The notes beneath the pieces are model-generated. The model made no database searches and was not told the DNA's origin. It was given only the letters and a program-made list of their open reading frames with translations. From Fasciola hepatica (taxonomy: Eukaryota; Platyhelminthes; Trematoda; Plagiorchiida; Fasciolidae): DNA of 64,000 nt. This document shows, in pieces, positions 59,581 through 64,000 of this stretch (the stretch's first letter is position 1; each line of letters opens with the position of its first letter). A program made the translations under genes and the position numbers. The stretch is taken from NCBI GenBank assembly GCA_948099385.1, contig CANUEZ040000207.1, forward strand, positions 62,001-126,000, in the 5' to 3' direction.

Positions 59581-59639
59581 AATAGCCGATCAATCCACTC
59601 TTTCCAGCAAACACACCTTTCGTATATCTCGGTTGATGA

Positions 59640-59830
59640 GCCCATCCTTGGTTCAAACTGACACGAGACGCACGAGGCCATCAACCGAAGGCTTACTTTC
59701 TACAACGACCCTCAGAGGCCATTGCTTTCTTGGTCCAATATAGGATGCAATCATTCCCAAATCACCGACCTTCAAATTCCGATCTTTCGATATCCTCTTT
59801 TGTCTTTTTTACAGAAAAGGAATATATTCT
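59640..59830 (-). pseudogene. BEL/Pao DUF5641-like C-terminal region
   Basis: The minus strand reads DRNLKVGDLGMIASYIGPRKQWPLRVVV and then V-D-G-L-V-R, the typical L-K-x-G-D-x-V ... P-R-x-x-W-P-L-(G/R) pattern that follows integrase in BEL/Pao elements. A TGA interrupts just after it. Confidence 0.75.
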
Positions 59831-59899
59831 TTAGCTCATCGGCACCAAAACACTGCCGCCAGGTGTATGTCTAGTTGCCATCTTTGAGTGTACAGGCAT

Positions 59900-60706
59900 C
59901 CCTGGTTTCCATCAGTGTCCACACCGGTATTCCCGCGTCAAAGCAAAATCGTCTTTGGCGTCAGACGTCACCGGAACAAGTGGACGATTTTTCAGTATCC
60001 TTTCTGCTCCGGCCATTAACGTAATCAATGTTTCATCCGGAAGTACCTGCTCGTGACAAATGGAATAAAGAATTTTCCTCACAGACCGGATCAGTCTTTC
60101 CCATACACTTTCTCTGTGACTAGCAGATGGCGGCTGGAAGTGCCACTGAGCACCCCTTAAAAGCCAAAGGTCGTTAATTTTTGTAACATTCCAGCTGTTC
60201 ATGCATAATCGAAGCTCCCTGGCGGCACCTACTAATTTCGTTCAGTTATCGCTATAGACATCGCTTGGAAAACCCCGTCTAGCTATAAATGGTGTGAGAG
60301 GTGAGATAAATGAATCACTAGTGAGACTATGAGCAACTTCTATATGTACTGCACTCGTCTGTAGGCAGGAGAAGAGGCATTAATACCGTCTTTCTGTAGA
60401 TCGTCCTCGTCGAACAGGGAATGGGGCGAAATAGTCAACTCCGACCTCGTGGAAGGGATACCATCCAGCCTCAACTCGCATTGGCGGCAAGGGTGCCATT
60501 TGTTGGGCGCTACGATTTGAGCTCCTTCTACGACAGCTGATACTGGAACCAATTAACCTTTTGACTGTTGTACCGCCTTGAACAATCCAGTATTTTTGCC
60601 GTGTTGCGGCCAAAACGTGAGAGGTACCGCAATGTCCTTTCATTTCATGGTAATGACGAATGGATAGATCCGTTATCGGATGTCCCTTCGGCAGGATTGC
60701 GGACAA
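59900..60706 (-). pseudogene. BEL/Pao integrase
   Basis: The zinc-binding N-terminal part appears as HYHEMKGHCGTSHVLAATRQ and KYWIVQGG. The second pair of the HHCC motif is recognisable only in part (SCRRR). The linker QQMAPLPPMRVEAGW leads into FHEVGVDYFAPF, with the first catalytic aspartate. After frame breaks, a Y-S-D-N segment carries the second. WHFQPPSASHRESVWERLIR supplies the region of the catalytic glutamate, although the usual G-G before V-W-E reads ES. LITLMAGAERILKNRPL closes the domain. Integrase would insert the cDNA into the genome; here it cannot be made as one protein. Confidence 0.85.
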
Positions 60707-61475
60707 AAGGTCTTCAAGTGTCCTGAACCTGAACGCTGGGATTTCTCAGGTTTGGAAGCATTAGACTCAAGCCGATTTAGATCAGCGGCAAATTCACTCC
60801 TCTGCACTTCGCGCATGATATCGTGTTCCGCCTTGCGAATTTCATCGAGTGTTATTCGCCCTACTGATACTTCAGTGCGAGTCTTCTTACCCATGCGGTA
60901 CAGCAGATAATGTTTAAACCAAACTAGCCAGGCCACAGCCTTCAACAGTTCCGTCCAACTGGAAGACTTGACAAATGACGGATTTGGCTCTCGGCTTATT
61001 AAACTAATATCTGCCGTCGGTTTTTTGAACTCAATCTCTGTTATTATGTCAGCATTTGGCAAATTAGTCAGCTGGGTTGCTCTGCGATGGCACATGTCGC
61101 CACTGGTCAGGTGATGACAACGCACGGATAACTCTTAGCCTGTTTGCTACGAAAATACTGAAGCCAGTAGTGGTGTTGTTGATGTAATAGAGGACAATCG
61201 ATGAATCTGTCCAGAAGAACGTCTCAGCAGATCACCATCGCACGAACCATTTTACTTCCAGCACCAGGCAAACGGCTAGCTTGGCGGCGGCCAGCTCGCG
61301 CCGAGGTATGGTGACGATCTTTATTGGCGCTACTCTAGACTTAGCCAACAAAATAGAGCAACCAACCGAGGCTACTTCAGCGCAAAAACGAGCATATACT
61401 ACGGCCCCAATGCCCGTCTCGGAAGCGTCACAAAAACATGTAGCTGTAGATGATCATCATTCTCTCCTTCAACTC
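60707..61475 (-). pseudogene. BEL/Pao RNase H and linker
   Basis: The segment 61125-60707 reads SSSWTELLKAVAWLVWFKHY and then TLDEIRKAEHDIMREVQRSE, the helical linker found between RNase H and integrase in this superfamily. Upstream, 61475-61140 contains scattered RNase H phrases in changing frames (HVFV, SRVAPI, a T-I-P-R-R-E-L-A-A-A block). Several stops interrupt it. Confidence 0.65.
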
Positions 61476-61482
61476 TAACGCA

Positions 61483-62215
61483 TCATGGAATCTTGAAGTT
61501 GGGTAACTGAGTCATGAAGTTCAGCCAGAAATTCCACGACTTCATATGAGTGTGTCCAATCCTATCTTCCCAAGCCAAGCCTTCTCGGCATAGATTTTGA
61601 AGCAAAACTTTGTCTGGGAGAATGGCAGGACTTATTTTGCCTAGCGGATCGTAAAGAGCAGAAGTAACGGATAATATCCCCCTTTTTCGAAAGCACATGA
61701 CGAATCATGTTCGAGCGAAAACAGAACGTATCCAGTTGAGTGTCCCATTCCAGACCAAGATTTATTTGTGCTGGATTTGGTTTTACACTGATATCGGCCA
61801 CCGGTGCAGCAGCGTCATGCTCAGGTATGGCCTGCAACACCTCCTTTACGTTTGATACCCATTTTTTTAAATAAAATCCTCCTCTCCCTAGCATCTCTCT
61901 AACTTGACTTACGAAGGTCTTCGCCAACTCAGAGGATGCGAATGATATCAAGCAGTAGTCCACATAAAAGTTCTCCGACACCGAGTTGATAACGAAGGGT
62001 TCATTGGCTAGATTCCCCTTGGCTGTTAGTTTTAATGCGAAGCTCGCACAAAAGAAGACGATGTTGCTCCGAAGGGGTGAGCTTTCATTTAGTACTCATA
62101 CAGCAGCTGTTTTGGGTCACGATTGTCCCACCACAGGATTCTTAAGGCGCCACGGTCCTGTGGGTCTACTCGAACTTGCATAAACATTTCTTCAATATCT
62201 GCTACGATGGCCACC
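61483..62215 (-). pseudogene. BEL/Pao reverse transcriptase
   Basis: Near 62215-62090 the text reads [20 protein letters not shown] and LRILWW, the first palm motif with its catalytic aspartate. The second motif at 61980-61950 reads NFYVDYCLIS where the superfamily has YVDD; the codon at 61956-61958 gives tyrosine in place of the second aspartate. LGRGGFYLKKWVSN and INLGLEWD follow. From 61698, GILSVTSALYDPLGKISPAI marks the connection region. Loss of the aspartate alone should abolish polymerase activity. Confidence 0.85.
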
Positions 62216-64000
62216 TCGTTCAACGAATAACATTAAAACCCATCATGAATGCATGAATAGTGTGAAGGAGTGCTCGACAAATTCCATTAGGGTACTGGCC
62301 CACATCATCAATCAGATTTTCTGGACGTCGTGGATCACGGATATTTAGTCACATTTCTTTTAGGTATGAGGAGAAACGCCTTGCGTTGAACCACATTAAA
62401 GTTTAACCCCGTGTGCAAATGATTTAATCATGTAAGTCCCAGATGGCAAATTACAAGTAAGAGACGAAAGAAAACAAGGCGGTGAGATGCATGACCTTCA
62501 GTAGATAGCCGGCTATCGTCTATACCACTCTGGCAAAGTCTAAGGTATTTTCATGGAACAAAAGCTTATTGTATATACATGTTTACGTTGAGGAATTTCA
62601 GTTTTCACCCTTAGGGGCAATTCATCTGGACCACTGACCTCACCACTCTTCATCTTCATTAGTAACCCGTATACGTAGAAGGAATATATCATCCATGAAC
62701 TCTTCCGATAAGGTTACCATGGATCATATGGCCATTGTTCGACATCAGATATCGGTTAAGTCTGGTAAATTGTTCCTATGTCATTCACTTTTATAGTAGA
62801 ACTACTTTTTCGCAAGAAGGGTCTGAATCTTTCGACAAAGGAAAACCCACATACCTTTTCACAGCAGTGCATTCATTTAAATTAGGGCTCTTCATGTTGG
62901 TCTGTTATTTGGGAAAAATCCGAACAAACTTCCCGTTATCTGTAAAACGTCGTGTGTGCTTGTGCGTGCCTTGGTCAACACAGACGGTCTTTCTGAGTCA
63001 CCTTGGAATTACAGTAGGGAAGAGGATTACCCACACACCGAAATCCATTATTCAAAGCTTATCGATTAGATAGCTCCGCAGACCTGAGTGGGAGAATTCT
63101 AGTTTGTGTCAACCATCATTGGTATAAACGAGTCGGGACCGTTTCATCTTCGATACAAATGTTTAGCTGAAATGAGTACGATAACAAACCCGTGTTTTTA
63201 AGCAATTTTCGCAAACTTCTGTCATTTTACGCATGAAATTCCGTTGTGTTTATCTATGACAGACTAGCACGAATCGTTCTTACAATTTTTCGTGAACTGT
63301 ATGGATAGTTAATTGTCACTGCCAGTCACTCTTCCTGCCACCCTTTTCTGAATTTTTGTACACAGTAGCACAATATACAAAAAAGCAAGTAAAAAGAGTA
63401 TTTTATTATTTATACAACCCCTCACAGTGAATCACTGTTGGGAGTTTACTGTCTGGTTTCATGCTTTCTCCACGACGGACCTCCATGTGTGACCCTGATT
63501 CCACTCCTGGATTGATTGATCTACTTCACTAACAGCCCCTCTGAAATTCGTTCTATTGTCATTGTACATCCTTCACGTGCATCTTCGTCGGGTGACAAAC
63601 CGAGCTAAGGTTGACAAAAAATAATCCGTAGCAAGATTTGAAGTCACTTCACTGTGGACAGTGTGGATGCTTCGGCACGTGGATAAGCAGCAGTATGGCT
63701 CACCCACCCGTTGATCAACATTCAACTGAAATTAATCAAAATAGTCATCCTCGGTGAATGTGAAAACCGTGTTGTAGATTCCTATTCGATCCACCGGGGA
63801 GTGTTGTGAGATCGTGGTTGACAGTCATCTCTCGGTTTTTCCCATGTACTTGCTCCCTCAAGTTCGTCGATAAAGTTCAATGCAAAAGGACGTATCTAGA
63901 GAGTTCGGTTTGTCCAAGTTCGATTGAACAATCAATCTTCTCGGTTTACAAAGGCAAACTCTTTAGTTACGTACTCCGAAGTTTAACTTTTTCAACGGAC
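62216..64000. other. no gene recognised
   Basis: This would be the place for the 5' part of the BEL/Pao element (gag, protease, LTR), but none of it could be recognised. A 112-codon frame at 62735-63073 on the plus strand has no motif. Confidence 0.4.

Larger units (their letters stand above)
59581..62215 (-). mobile_element. BEL/Pao retrotransposon, partial, minus strand
   Basis: Reading from 62215 down to about 59640, the domains follow the BEL/Pao order: reverse transcriptase, RNase H, linker, integrase, and the DUF5641-like C-terminal region. Gag and protease are not recognisable above 62215, so the copy is 5'-truncated or interrupted there. No paired LTRs were found inside the window. 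The frame changes several times, and stops occur. Confidence 0.88.

Noticed and set aside
59300..59600. 3' LTR of the BEL/Pao element
   Set aside because: Position is right, but without the second LTR in the window its limits cannot be shown.
1..64000. CRISPR arrays, bacterial operons, riboswitches or attachment sites
   Set aside because: None seen; sequence character and elements are those of an animal nuclear genome.

Overview
This window looks like a gene-poor, repeat-rich stretch of an animal nuclear genome. The transposon mix is a Penelope-like element with a GIY-YIG endonuclease, Ty3/Gypsy, BEL/Pao, CR1/Jockey-like LINEs, a Tc1/mariner remnant and tRNA-like sequences. There are also candidate exons separated by very short introns, some near 40 bases. 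Together these fit a digenean flatworm (fasciolid or similar), but the species cannot be fixed from the sequence. No bacterial operons, rRNA genes, CRISPR arrays or intact long reading frames were seen.

Layout. 1-2.3 kb: a decayed Gypsy pol on the minus strand and a possible gag scrap on the plus strand. 2.7-3.1 kb: an ACT-rich tract and a fold-back repeat. 5.27-8.69 kb: the best-preserved element, a Penelope-like retroelement joined head-to-head to an inverted copy of its own 3' part. 9.4-9.9 and 16.4-16.8 kb: LINE fragments. 13.2, 14.6-16.1 and 18.2 kb: further Gypsy pieces; the middle one keeps a zinc knuckle, a protease DTG motif and reverse transcriptase. 20.3-21.5 kb: two 168-base direct repeats, one inside a small frame with a signal-peptide-like start. 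25.3-26.9 and 35.3-36.0 kb: inverted copies of an unclassified repeat. 33.96-35.09 kb: an older Penelope copy. 59.6-62.2 kb: a BEL/Pao pol on the minus strand (reverse transcriptase, RNase H, integrase and the C-terminal DUF5641-like region).

Host genes. From about 36 to 54 kb on the plus strand there are several places where GT-AG introns join exons in continuous phase: 36.15-37.53, 38.34-38.91, 43.09-45.65 and 51.29-51.73 kb. These were assembled by eye, match no family I can name, and are offered as candidates only. One model includes an 18-base micro-exon and another a 37-base intron.

All mobile elements have stop codons, frame breaks or altered catalytic residues, so they are annotated as pseudogenes. 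The long spaces between them show nothing I can support.
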